This document shows positions 24,620-32,328 of a DNA stretch of 36,407 nucleotides, piece by piece. The stretch is from positions 1-36,407 of the forward strand of contig JAJEAO010000086.1 in assembly GCA_022822745.1 (NCBI GenBank), given 5' to 3'. The stretch's first letter is position 1; every line of letters starts with the position of its first letter. This DNA comes from Acidobacteriota bacterium. Lineage in GTDB: Bacteria > Acidobacteriota > Vicinamibacteria > Marinacidobacterales > Marinacidobacteraceae. The notes beneath the pieces were generated by a model, which was given only the letters and a program-made list of their open reading frames with translations, made no database searches and had not been told where the DNA came from. Made by a program: the position numbers and the translations under genes.

Positions 24620-25054
24620 GTGCTGGTGCAAGTGGATGTGGAGACCCGCATCGAGTGGGTCGAGGTTCTGCTCGGCATCTTCGAGCGGCACTGCCAGCAG
24701 CGCGGCTTCGATGGGGACGCGACCCACTGGATGGGGGCCGCGCTGCGGGAGGCGGTGACGAACGGCATGCGTCACGGGAATCGGATGGACCCGGCGCGGC
24801 GTCTGCGCGTCCGGATCGAGACCCGTCGTCCGGACGCGGGAGCGCCCGCGGTCAGGCTTCAGGTGGAGGATGAAGGCGAGGGCTTCGACTGCGGGGCGAT
24901 TCCCGACCCGCTCCGGGGCGACAACCTCCTGAAGGGCAGCGGGAGGGGGATCTTCTTCATGCGGCAGTTCATGGACTCCGTGTCGTGGGCCCGGACGCCC
25001 GCGGGCGGCACCCGGGTCGAGCTCCAGCAGCGGCGGGTGCCGCGCGCGAGGTGA
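24620..25054 (+). CDS. RsbW-like HATPase (anti-sigma / serine kinase-type ATP-binding protein)
   Basis: The 144-residue GHKL-fold protein has the N box ALREAVTNGMRHGN, the G1 box EDEGEGFD and a G2-like GSGRGIFFMRQFMDSV. This matches the RsbW/SpoIIAB group, which phosphorylates STAS antagonists and often binds a sigma factor. No sigma factor is adjacent. The STAS protein at 14978-15325 is a possible partner. The GTG start at 24620 has GGGAGAA 7-8 bases upstream, 18 bp after rng. Its stop overlaps suhB as GTGA. Confidence 0.88.
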   Translation: MLVQVDVETRIEWVEVLLGIFERHCQQRGFDGDATHWMGAALREAVTNGMRHGNRMDPARRLRVRIETRRPDAGAPAVRLQVEDEGEGFDCGAIPDPLRGDNLLKGSGRGIFFMRQFMDSVSWARTPAGGTRVELQQRRVPRAR

Positions 25055-25851
25055 ACACCGCCGCCGGGCGCGCCTGCGTCGAGGCCGCGACCGCGGGCGC
25101 CGAGGTGATCCGTCGCGCGCACCGCCGCCGCGGCTCGGGCGGGTTCGCGTTCACCCGCAAGGGCCGCATCAATCTGGTCACCACGGTGGACCACGAGGCC
25201 GAGAGCGCCGTCGTGGCGACGCTCCGGCGCCGATTCCCGGATGTCCCGATCCTGGCGGAGGAGCGCGGCCTCGTGGAAGGCGCTCGCGCCGATCGTCGGT
25301 TCGTCGTGGACCCTCTCGACGGCACGACGAATTTCGCCCACGGGTTTCCGGCCTTCTGCGTCTGCGTGGCATACGAACTCGAGGGCGAGGTGGTCGCGGG
25401 GGCCGTGCTCGACCCGATCCGGGGCGAGCTGTTCTCGGCCGAAGCCGGGTCGGGCGCGACCGTGGACGGGGCGCCGCTGCGCGTCTCTTCGACCTCCGCG
25501 CTCGAGGACGCGCTCCTCGGGACCGGTTTTCCCTACGAGCGCGAGCCGATGGACCGGGCTCTCGAACTGTTCTGCGACGTCATGCGGCGAGTCCGGGCGG
25601 TCCGGCGGGCCGGGTCGGCGGCTCTCGACCTCTGCTCGGTCGCGGCGGGACGCTTCGACGGGTTCTGGGAAGAGACCCTGCGGGCCTGGGACACGGCCGC
25701 GGGCGAGTTGATCGTGCGGGAGGCGGGGGGCCGGGTCACCGACTTCGACGGAAGGGCGTTCCGGAACGGCGGGCCGAACGTCGTCGCGACGAACGGACGC
25801 CTCCACGGCCCGCTGCTGGAACTGCTGGCCGCCTCCCGGGAGGCGGGCTGA
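25051..25851 (+). CDS. suhB: Inositol monophosphatase family protein (SuhB-like)
   Basis: The 266-residue metal-dependent phosphatase has the family motifs AEERG, VDPLDGTTNFAHGFP (metal and catalytic Asp), GTGFPYER, RRAGSAALDLCSVAAGRFDG and the C-terminal WDTAAGELIVREAGG. Substrates could be inositol phosphate, histidinol phosphate or PAP-type compounds; SuhB also acts in rRNA transcription in E. coli. The GTG start at 25051 overlaps the HATPase gene. It ends 9 bp from the stop of the convergent outer-membrane gene. Confidence 0.92.
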   Translation: MNTAAGRACVEAATAGAEVIRRAHRRRGSGGFAFTRKGRINLVTTVDHEAESAVVATLRRRFPDVPILAEERGLVEGARADRRFVVDPLDGTTNFAHGFPAFCVCVAYELEGEVVAGAVLDPIRGELFSAEAGSGATVDGAPLRVSSTSALEDALLGTGFPYEREPMDRALELFCDVMRRVRAVRRAGSAALDLCSVAAGRFDGFWEETLRAWDTAAGELIVREAGGRVTDFDGRAFRNGGPNVVATNGRLHGPLLELLAASREAG

Positions 25852-25860
25852 CCGCCGGAA

Positions 25861-26694
25861 TCAGAACCGGACGCGAAGCCCGACGAGCGCGCCGCTCCGG
25901 TCCACCCTGAGGTCGCCGTAGCCCTCGAACCCTTCCCCGTGTTCGCCGCGCGATGTGGCGTAGCGGTACTCCACGAACAGGGCCCCGTAGCCCTGTCGGG
26001 TGCGGAAGAGCGGCATTTCGCCGCCGACGCCGCCGAAGAACCCCAATTGGAACGAGCGTTCCCGGTAGTGGTCGTAGAAGATGTCGAACGTGGCGCCGTC
26101 GAGGAACTCGCCGTCTTCCCAGTACTCGTAGATCATCCCGGTGACGCCGGCGGTCAGGTATCCCCGGACGCGCCCGGTAGGGGGCCCGAGGAGGAGGCGG
26201 GCGCCGAGGTTGAACTCGGTGATGGACAGCTCGGCGTCGTGGACGATCTCGGCGCCGTCGTCGTGCACGAAGTCCAGGTACGACGCCGTCCGGGTCGCCG
26301 AGCCGGACTCGAACCCGAGCGTCACCGCGAGGCGGGGGAGGACCGCGAAGTCGCCTTCCACGCCGAAGCGCGCCGCGAGGAAGTCTCCGGGAGTGACCCC
26401 GAATTCGTATTCGTTGTCATCGAACAGACCGCTCTCCACGCCGAGCATGCGGAAGCCGCTGTGGAACGAGAGGCCGTAGGTGGGCTCGCTGCGCCGCGGG
26501 GCGGGGCCGCGGGGACCGGCGCCGAACGGAGGCCGGCGTCGCGGCTGGTCGGCCCGCGCCTCCGAGGCGGCGTCGAGGAGGCGGACGGTTTCCCCGGGGC
26601 GCTCGGGGGCGTCCCGGTCCGATGCGGTGGAGACCGCGGCCGGGAGGAGGCAGAGGATCGCGGGCGCGAAAGGCAACAGGGTCGAACGGGTCAT
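25861..26694 (-). CDS. Outer-membrane beta-barrel protein
   Basis: The 277-residue protein has a signal peptide (about 1-25, cleavage near STAS), a Pro/Arg-rich linker (about 45-70) and a run of alternating aromatic and small residues typical of an eight-strand OmpA/OprF-like barrel (YGLSFHSGFRMLGVES, LAVTLGFESGSATRT, VRGYLTAGVTGMIYEYW, GYGALFVEYRY). It ends in RVRF, a classic C-terminal aromatic barrel signature. The start ATG at 26694 has a good AAGGA 5-6 bases upstream. The frame stays open for another 177 codons upstream through repeat DNA, but the signal peptide and ribosome-binding site support 26694. No specific function is seen. Confidence 0.85.
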   Translation of the reverse strand: MTRSTLLPFAPAILCLLPAAVSTASDRDAPERPGETVRLLDAASEARADQPRRRPPFGAGPRGPAPRRSEPTYGLSFHSGFRMLGVESGLFDDNEYEFGVTPGDFLAARFGVEGDFAVLPRLAVTLGFESGSATRTASYLDFVHDDGAEIVHDAELSITEFNLGARLLLGPPTGRVRGYLTAGVTGMIYEYWEDGEFLDGATFDIFYDHYRERSFQLGFFGGVGGEMPLFRTRQGYGALFVEYRYATSRGEHGEGFEGYGDLRVDRSGALVGLRVRF

Positions 26695-26707
26695 CGAAGT
26701 CCTTCGG

Positions 26708-26779
26708 GGGGCAGTTCTCGTCGGCGGGCCTCGGTGGGCCGCCGGGGCAGTTCTCCTCGGCGGACCTCGGCAGGCCGCC
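26708..26779. repeat. 36-bp tandem repeat, two copies
   Basis: Units 26708-26743 and 26744-26779 both begin GGGGCAGTTCTC and differ at only a few positions; a third copy starts (GGGGCA) and then diverges. The array begins 14 bp upstream of the barrel-gene start codon, so it would lie in that gene's 5' leader or promoter. Confidence 0.85.
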
Positions 26780-26905
26780 GGGGCAAGGTCGAAGTCGGCC
26801 GAGGCGGGGGACTCGGTGGTTCTGCGCCCGCAGCCGCGATCAGGGAGTCGGGCCCGGGCGGAAGGGTACGCCCGCGGCAGCAATGGCCGTGCCACGACCA
26901 CGTGT

Positions 26906-27043
26906 CCCCCGGTGAGCCGCGTCCCGACAGGGCGTCCCCCGGTGCGCCGCGTCCCGACAGGGCGTCCCCCGGTGCGCCGCGTCTCGACAGGGCGTCCCCC
27001 TGCGCCGGGCCCCGACAGGGCGTCCCCCGGTGAGCCGGGCCCG
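26906..27043. repeat. 30-bp tandem repeat, about 4.6 copies
   Basis: Units lie at 26906-26935, 26936-26965, 26966-26995, 26996-27023 (28 bp) and 27024-27043 (partial). Each starts with CCCCC and ends GACAGGGCGT. The first three differ by single bases. Read on the minus strand the unit would give a Gly/Arg/Thr-rich decapeptide, but there is no evidence it is translated. Confidence 0.9.
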
Positions 27044-27141
27044 CGACGACCCCGTGACGACCTCGCGGTCCTCGTCGGCGTCGTCGAGGAAGCCGAGGGG
27101 AAAACCGTGGGCGGGGGGATCGGATTCGCGCCGGCGGCGTT

Positions 27142-27147
27142 ATATTC
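27142..27147 (+). promoter_or_regulatory. Candidate -10 of htrA
   Basis: TATATT is the only strongly AT-rich hexamer in this part of the gap, about 93 bp before the start codon. No matching -35 is present, so it might depend on an activator or an alternative sigma factor. Confidence 0.45.
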
Positions 27148-27239
27148 GGGGCGCGATCCCGGAAGTCGGCCCCCTCCGCCTCTCCCGAACGGGCCGCCTT
27201 GCCTTCCCGGGGCCGTTTCTCCCACCAGGAGGTTTCTCC

Positions 27240-28784
27240 ATGCTCCGAGTCCTGTCCGCCGCCGCCCTGCTCGTCGCGTCCGGCTGCCTCGGTCAGGACG
27301 CCGCGGCGCGCTTCAACCTGCCGTCTTTCGCCCACGCCACGAGCGGCGGAGACGAGTCCGCGGCGACGCAGGAGAGCCGGTTCGCCGCGCTCGAGGAAGT
27401 GCCGGATCCCCAGGAGACGCCGAATCGGGAGCGGACCGCTCCGGCGCTCAGTCTCTCGGAGGCGTTCGCCGAGGTCGCGCGGGTGGCGACGCCCGCCGTC
27501 GTGAGTCTGAGGGTGGAGCAGGAAGTCGCGATGGAGGACGTCCCGCTCCCGTTCCGGGACCTGGGGCCTCCCGGCGTCCGGGAGGGGCGCGGCTCCGGAG
27601 CGATCGTGGATCCGGACGGCCTCGTGATCACGAACAACCACGTCGTCGAGGATGCGACCCGGATCGTGGCCGTCCTGGCTGACGGACTCGAAGTCGAGGC
27701 CGAGCTCATCGGCGCCGATCCCCCGACGGATCTCGCCGTGCTCCGCCTGTTGGGGGCCGACGCCGGCTCGTTTCCGCATCTGGGCCTAGCGGACTCCGAG
27801 GACGTGCGCGTCGGCGACTGGGTGCTCGCGATCGGGAACCCGCTCGGAAACAGCCACAGCGTGACCGCGGGGATCGTGAGCGCCAAGGGACGCGTGCTTG
27901 GCGGGGACTATCAGGACTTCATCCAGACCGACGCCGCGATCAATCCCGGGAATTCGGGTGGACCGCTGGTGGGACTCGATGGCCGGCTCGTCGGCGTCAA
28001 CACGATGATCCAGGCCTTCACCCAGCGCCAGGGAACGGCCGGGAACATCGGGATCGGATTCGCGATCCCCTCGAACCTGGTCCGCCGGGTGTACGACGAC
28101 CTCGCCACCTCCGGGGAGGTCACGCGGGGCTGGCTCGGGGTGGCGATCACTCCGCTCACGCCGCAGCTTCGCGACGGGCTCGACCTCGATGCGGATGTCC
28201 GCGGCGCCATCGTCACGAACTTCGCCGGGGAGAGCTCGCCCGCGGAGGCGGCCGGGCTGCGTCGCGGCGACATCATCACCCGCTTCAACGGCAGGCGGAT
28301 CGAGGGGTCCACGGATCTGCAGTTCGCCGTCGCGGACGCGCGGCCGGACGAGCCCGCCACCGTGGAGTTCCTCCGCGACGGCGATGCCCGATCGCTTCGG
28401 GTCACGCTCGGGCAGCGGGCGTTCGACGAGGCCGCCCCGCTGCGGCGCGCCACGCCGGCGCCCGAGACGCCTCGGCGCGAGCCGACGGGGCGACTCGGCA
28501 TCGTCGGCGCCCCGCTCGACCGGGAACGCCGCCGGGAGCTGGGAGCGGACTTCGACGGCATCGTGATCGAGAGCGTGGCCCCGGACGGGCTCGCCGACGA
28601 GCTGGGCCTCCAGCCGGGCATGGTGATCACGGATGTGGCGAACCTGGCGGTGGCCTCCGTCGCCGATCTCGACCGGGTCCTGGCCGGGATCGAGCCGGGA
28701 GATCCGTTCGTGATCTGGATCGCGTTCGATCCCGGATCCGGGGAATGGCAGCGCACGCTGCTGGTCGCCGAGTTCGAGGAGTAG
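27240..28784 (+). CDS. degP: HtrA/Deg-family serine protease, predicted lipoprotein
   Basis: The 514-residue protein has a short signal ending VASGC (Cys16, likely lipidated), a Glu/Ser-rich linker, a trypsin-like domain with catalytic triad His134 (NNHVV), Asp164 (PTDLAV) and Ser239 (GNSGGPL), a first PDZ domain (about 295-385; RGWLGVAITPLTPQL, GLRRGDIITRFNG) and a second, less typical PDZ (about 415-505). It should degrade or refold misfolded envelope proteins. The ATG at 27240 has a perfect AGGAGG (27227-27232) 7 bases upstream. A lipid-anchored form differs from soluble E. coli DegP. Confidence 0.95.
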   Translation: MLRVLSAAALLVASGCLGQDAAARFNLPSFAHATSGGDESAATQESRFAALEEVPDPQETPNRERTAPALSLSEAFAEVARVATPAVVSLRVEQEVAMEDVPLPFRDLGPPGVREGRGSGAIVDPDGLVITNNHVVEDATRIVAVLADGLEVEAELIGADPPTDLAVLRLLGADAGSFPHLGLADSEDVRVGDWVLAIGNPLGNSHSVTAGIVSAKGRVLGGDYQDFIQTDAAINPGNSGGPLVGLDGRLVGVNTMIQAFTQRQGTAGNIGIGFAIPSNLVRRVYDDLATSGEVTRGWLGVAITPLTPQLRDGLDLDADVRGAIVTNFAGESSPAEAAGLRRGDIITRFNGRRIEGSTDLQFAVADARPDEPATVEFLRDGDARSLRVTLGQRAFDEAAPLRRATPAPETPRREPTGRLGIVGAPLDRERRRELGADFDGIVIESVAPDGLADELGLQPGMVITDVANLAVASVADLDRVLAGIEPGDPFVIWIAFDPGSGEWQRTLLVAEFEE

Positions 28785-28850
28785 CGGCCCGGGTCGGTTC
28801 GGGTACTCTCCGCGCCGACGGAAAGGGGTGGCGCGGTCCGGCCCCGCACC

Positions 28851-31841
28851 TCAATCCTCGATGACGAACCGGAAGCGGGCGGAACGCGGCGGCGGTTCGG
28901 TGTCTTGTCTCCGAATCTCCTGGTGATGTCCTCTGGCGCCCCCGACGGCGTGATCCGGAGGGTTCTCCTCCTCGCGGTCCTCTTCGTCGTGTTCCTCGGG
29001 GCCATAGACGGCCTCGGGGACGGGTTCCAGGGGCTGGGATCGGGTCTTCTCGACCGGTTCTTCGCCGCCTCGGCCAACCCGCTCGTCGGCCTGATCGTGG
29101 GCATGCTGGCCACCACGCTGGTCCAGAGTTCCTCCGTCACGAGCGCGCTCATCGTGGCTCTGGTCGCGGCGCCGGAGTCCCCGCTGCCGTTCGCGAGCGC
29201 GATCCCCATGGTCATGGGGGCGAACCTCGGAACCACGGTCACGAACACGCTGGCTTCCCTCGGCCACCTCCGCGATCGGGATGAACTGGGGCGCGCCTTC
29301 GCTGTCGCCACCTGCCACGACCTGTTCAACCTGGTCGCCGTCGCGATCCTGCTCCCGGTCGAGATCGCCACCGGCGTTCTCGCCCGGTCGGCCGCCGTGG
29401 TCTCCGGGTGGTTCGGCGGCTTCGTCGGGCGCGGCGTGGACTACGACAGCCCCCTCAAGGGTCTGATCGAGTGGGTGCCCCGCATCCTCGGAGGCGCCGC
29501 GGACCGCCTGACCGGGTCGGAGACCCAGGCTTCCGCGATCCTCGCGTTCGCGTCCGCGGTCGTTCTCGTGCTGACGCTGGGCCTCCTCGTGCGGACGCTC
29601 AAGGGCCTCACCACGACCGGCGCGGAGGGGGCCATCCGCCGGGTTCTCGGGCGCTCCGCGGTGCTCGCGATGGGAGTCGGCGCGGTCGCGACTGTCCTCG
29701 CCCAATCGAGTTCCGTCACCACCTCGATGCTGGTTCCCCTCGCCGGGGCCGGGCTCCTCGCCCTCGACGACGCCTTCCCGGTGACGCTGGGCGCCAATGT
29801 CGGGACCACGGTGACCGCCTTTCTCGCCGCTCTGGCGGTCTCCGGGCCCAACGCCCATTTCGGCTTCGAGATCGCCACGGTTCACCTGCTGTTCAACGTC
29901 ATCGGCATCGCGCTCGTCTATCCGGTTCGCCCGATCCGGAACATCCCTCTCGCGGGGGCGCGGTTCCTGGCGCGGGTCGCGATCCGGAGTCGCGCCGCCG
30001 CCCTCGGGTATGTCGTTCTCGTGTTCTACGGAGCGCCTGCCCTGCTCCTGCTCCTCGGGAGAGCGCTCGGGTACTGACCCGCCGCCCGGATCGGGGCCCG
30101 CCCCGGTCACTCGCACGACCTCGGCGAGCGTCGTCTCCCCGGCGAGGAGCGCGAGGACGGCGTTCTGGCGCAGGCTCCGGAACCCGGCGCGGCGAGCCAT
30201 CGCGGCGAGCTGCTCGGCGCTCTCTCCCGCCAGGATCGAGGCGACCGCGTCCGCCCCGAGCGAGAGGATCTCGAAGATCGCCCGGCGACCGAGGTAGCCG
30301 GTGTCGCCGCAGCGGGCGCAGCCCCGCCCTTCCCGGACGCGGCTGCCCGCGAGCCCCGGCGCGGCGATCACCCGAGCTTCGGCGGCGCGCAGGGGCGTCC
30401 ACCGGAAGCAGCGGGCGCAGACGGTGCGGACGAGGCGCTGGGCCACGACTCCGATCAGCGTCGTCGCGATCAGAAACCGGGGCACGCCGAGGTCCGCCAG
30501 CCGGGTCAGGGCGCCGGGCGCGTCGTTCGTGTGCAGCGTGGACAGGACCAGGTGTCCGGTGAGCGCCGCCTGAACCGCCATCTCGGCGGTGTCGCGGTCC
30601 CGGATTTCCCCGACCATCACGATGTCCGGATCCTGGCGAAGAACGCTGCGGATCGCGGCGGCGAAGGTCAGGCCGATGCGGAGATTCACCTGGACCTGGC
30701 TGAGGCGGGAGTGGATCAGCTCGACGGGATCCTCGATCGTGATCACGTTGACGTCCGGCGTGGCGACCTGCCGGAGGACGGAGTAGAGGGTCGTCGTCTT
30801 GCCGCTTCCGGTGGGGCCGGTCACGAGCACGAGTCCCTCCCGCCGGTCGAGCAGCGCCCGCAGCCTCCCCTCTTCGTCCGGCGCGAGGCGGAGCTGCTCC
30901 AGGGACGAGACCAGAGCGGTCGGATCGAACACCCGGAGCACGGCTTTCTCCCCGAACACGGTCGGCAGGGTGGACACCCGGAGCTCGATCTCCTTGCCCG
31001 GCTCCACCCGCTTCATCCGGCCATCCTGGGGACGGCGCTTCTCGGCGATGTCGAGCCCGCTCAGCATCTTGACCCGGCTCACGACCGCCTGGTGGACGAT
31101 GCGCGGGAAGCGGTGCATCGTGCGGAGGACGCCGTCCACGCGAAACCGCACGACCGCGATGTCCCGCTTGGGCTCCATGTGGATGTCCGAGGCGCGCTGC
31201 TCGAAGGCCTGTCGCAGGATCGAGTCGAGCGCGCTGACGACCGGGCGCGTCGTCGGCTCGAGATCGTCGCCCGATTCGGACCCGGAGGCGAACTCCTGTG
31301 TCCCGGACGCCGGCGCGGAGGCGTCACCGTGCTCGTCCCAGAGCTGGGTCTCGGCGGCTTCGAGCGAGGTCCTCAGGTTGTAGAGGCTGGTGTTGATGCT
31401 CTCGATGTCGGAGCGGGTCGCCACGACCACGCGCACCCGGATTCCGAGGTAGCGCTCGAGGTCGCGGATGGCCTCCTGCGCGTACGGGTTCGCCATCGCC
31501 ACGGTGAGAACGCCCTCATCGCGCGAGAGGGCGCAGATCGTGTGGCGGCGGGCGAACGGAGCGGGAAGCGCTCCGGTGACGACTTCGGGCGGCAGCTCGG
31601 CGGGGTTGATCGCGCAGAAGGGCAGCCCGATGTCCTCGGCCACCGCCTGCGCGATGTCCTCTTCCGCGACCAGTCCCTCGGCGAGGAGCGCCGTCTCCTG
31701 GCGGGCCGCGGGAAGGGAAGCGATCCGGACGAGCGCGTCGGTCTCTTGCGCCGGCAGGCGTCCGGTGCGCCGCAGCACCCCGATCAGGTCCGGAATCGGA
31801 TTGGCGGGCTCCCCGGCCCGGTTGCGCGCTCGCTTCGGCAT
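28851..31841 (-). CDS. PilB/GspE-type secretion or pilus assembly ATPase with an abnormal 3' extension
   Basis: The N-terminal part carries an MshEN-type domain (about 15-150) and a hexameric ATPase: Walker A GPTGSGKT (342-349), ITIEDPVE, Walker B LRQDPDIVMVGEIRD, the His box LSTLHTNDAPGALTRL and the zinc motifs CARC (twice, the second in CARCGDTGYLGRRAIFE). Such ATPases power type IV pilus extension or type II secretion; no pil or gsp genes adjoin it. The ATG at 31841 has GGGAGG 5 bases upstream. Homology ends at residue about 578 (near 30105), yet the frame stays open to 28851, giving 996 residues and crossing the whole antisense Na/Pi gene. The extra 418 residues are charged low complexity and look like an antisense shadow. 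A TGA one frame away (30109-30107) would give a normal end, so an indel or lost stop is likely. Confidence 0.85.
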   Translation of the reverse strand: MPKRARNRAGEPANPIPDLIGVLRRTGRLPAQETDALVRIASLPAARQETALLAEGLVAEEDIAQAVAEDIGLPFCAINPAELPPEVVTGALPAPFARRHTICALSRDEGVLTVAMANPYAQEAIRDLERYLGIRVRVVVATRSDIESINTSLYNLRTSLEAAETQLWDEHGDASAPASGTQEFASGSESGDDLEPTTRPVVSALDSILRQAFEQRASDIHMEPKRDIAVVRFRVDGVLRTMHRFPRIVHQAVVSRVKMLSGLDIAEKRRPQDGRMKRVEPGKEIELRVSTLPTVFGEKAVLRVFDPTALVSSLEQLRLAPDEEGRLRALLDRREGLVLVTGPTGSGKTTTLYSVLRQVATPDVNVITIEDPVELIHSRLSQVQVNLRIGLTFAAAIRSVLRQDPDIVMVGEIRDRDTAEMAVQAALTGHLVLSTLHTNDAPGALTRLADLGVPRFLIATTLIGVVAQRLVRTVCARCFRWTPLRAAEARVIAAPGLAGSRVREGRGCARCGDTGYLGRRAIFEILSLGADAVASILAGESAEQLAAMARRAGFRSLRQNAVLALLAGETTLAEVVRVTGAGPDPGGGSVPERSPEEQEQGRRSVEHENDIPEGGGATPDRDPRQEPRPRERDVPDRANRIDERDADDVEQQVNRGDLEAEMGVGPGDRQSGEKGGHRGPDIGAQRHREGVVEGEEPGPGEGNQHRGGDGTRLGEDSRDRADSHREHRGAPENPADGPLRAGRGEALERPHEEAQRQHENDRGREREDRGSLGLRPGQAVRGASEDAGHPLDQTLEGAVVVHAAPDEAAEPPGDHGGRPGENAGGDLDREQDRDGDQVEQVVAGGDSEGAPQFIPIAEVAEGSQRVRDRGSEVRPHDHGDRARERQRGLRRRDQSHDERARDGGTLDQRGGQHAHDQADERVGRGGEEPVEKTRSQPLEPVPEAVYGPEEHDEEDREEENPPDHAVGGARGHHQEIRRQDTEPPPRSARFRFVIED
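28926..30077 (+). CDS. Na/Pi-cotransporter (NptA/PNaS family)
   Basis: The 383-residue membrane protein has the two inverted QSSS repeats of sodium-phosphate symporters: TTLVQSSSVTSALIVAL with GANLGTTVTNTLASLG, and VLAQSSSVTTSMLVPLAG with GANVGTTVTAFLAALA. Histidine-rich helices CHDLFNLVA and VHLLFNVIGIA follow each repeat. It should import phosphate with sodium or help phosphate export. There is no C-terminal PhoU-like domain. The start is unclear: ATG at 28926 is chosen, while a TTG at 28905 would add seven residues. It lies 141 bp after htrA, with a TACTCT box (28804-28809) between them as a possible promoter. Confidence 0.92.
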   Translation: MSSGAPDGVIRRVLLLAVLFVVFLGAIDGLGDGFQGLGSGLLDRFFAASANPLVGLIVGMLATTLVQSSSVTSALIVALVAAPESPLPFASAIPMVMGANLGTTVTNTLASLGHLRDRDELGRAFAVATCHDLFNLVAVAILLPVEIATGVLARSAAVVSGWFGGFVGRGVDYDSPLKGLIEWVPRILGGAADRLTGSETQASAILAFASAVVLVLTLGLLVRTLKGLTTTGAEGAIRRVLGRSAVLAMGVGAVATVLAQSSSVTTSMLVPLAGAGLLALDDAFPVTLGANVGTTVTAFLAALAVSGPNAHFGFEIATVHLLFNVIGIALVYPVRPIRNIPLAGARFLARVAIRSRAAALGYVVLVFYGAPALLLLLGRALGY

Positions 31842-32146
31842 GGCGACCTCCCTGTTCTCCATGACGGAATCGGACGGGGAATCGCCCGATTCGCACCCGA
31901 TCCGCCCCGATTTGTGCAAAACCGGGCGCTGCGAGGCTTCCCGCCTCCCGCCAGGCTCGTGTTCCGGTCCGTGGGCTTCCCGGTCGCCGTGGACCGCGAA
32001 GCCGGGCCGGCGCGCGCCCGTCGCGGGTTGGCGATCCCACCGCTGTCCCGGGTTCTCGCGGACCGCGGAAGACCGCTCGCCGGGGCGCGGTTCGCGCGCG
32101 CCGTGGGAAGTCCCGGAGATCCGGGCTAAGATCCGCCCTCCGACGG
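31842..32146. other. 305-bp gap between the ATPase gene and tRNA-Val
   Basis: This is divergent upstream DNA. A GAATCG / CGATTC inverted repeat sits close to the ATPase start (about 31866-31891), and a TTGCAC box (minus, 31919-31914) could be part of an ATPase promoter but lacks a clear -10. The tRNA -10 is at 32127. Otherwise I see nothing. Confidence 0.5.
32127..32132 (+). promoter_or_regulatory. Candidate -10 of tRNA-Val
   Basis: TAAGAT lies 14 bp before the mature 5' end of the tRNA, the same hexamer as upstream of mreB. Transcription would start about 7 nt before the tRNA. The -35 region (TGGGAA near 32104) is poor. Confidence 0.5.
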
Positions 32147-32221
32147 AGGCGCGTAGCTCAGGGGGAGAGCGCTACCTTGACGCGGTAGAAGTCGGCGGTT
32201 CAAATCCGCCCGCGCCTACCA
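32147..32221 (+). tRNA. tRNA-Val (anticodon GAC)
   Basis: The 75-nt gene folds as a complete cloverleaf. The acceptor stem is AGGCGCG (32147-32153) with CGCGCCT (32211-32217). The D arm is GCTC/GAGC, the anticodon stem CTACC/GGTAG with the 7-base loop TTGACGC, the variable loop AAGTC, and the T arm GGCGG-TTCAAAT-CCGCC. The discriminator is A and the CCA end is encoded. Anticodon GAC reads GUC and GUU valine codons. It lies 107 bp before thrS and may be co-transcribed. Confidence 0.97.
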
Positions 32222-32328
32222 TCCGTCGGCGGAGTCGCGGTCGAGGCCACGCCGAGGCCGTCCCGCCCGGACCGGTTTGATCGTTCGACGGTCGCGGTTT
32301 CCCTCCCCGCCGTCCCGGAGTTCCAACC

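Larger units (their letters stand above)
26695..27239. other. 545-bp divergent intergenic region with two tandem-repeat arrays
   Basis: The region separates the barrel gene (minus) from htrA (plus). It contains a 36-bp direct repeat (26708-26779), a 30-bp array (26906-27043) and the candidate htrA -10 (27142-27147). No RNA gene or convincing additional CDS is seen. The minus frame leading into the barrel gene has no stop codon here, which is expected for such GC-rich DNA. Confidence 0.7.

Noticed and set aside
22901-24775. Minus-strand frame of 624 codons opposite rng
   Set aside because: It is antisense to a well-conserved RNase G gene and has His/Arg/Asp-rich composition typical of a shadow.
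26906-27043. Possible CRISPR array or iteron origin
   Set aside because: The 30-bp units are contiguous without spacers, and there are no cas or replication-initiator genes nearby.
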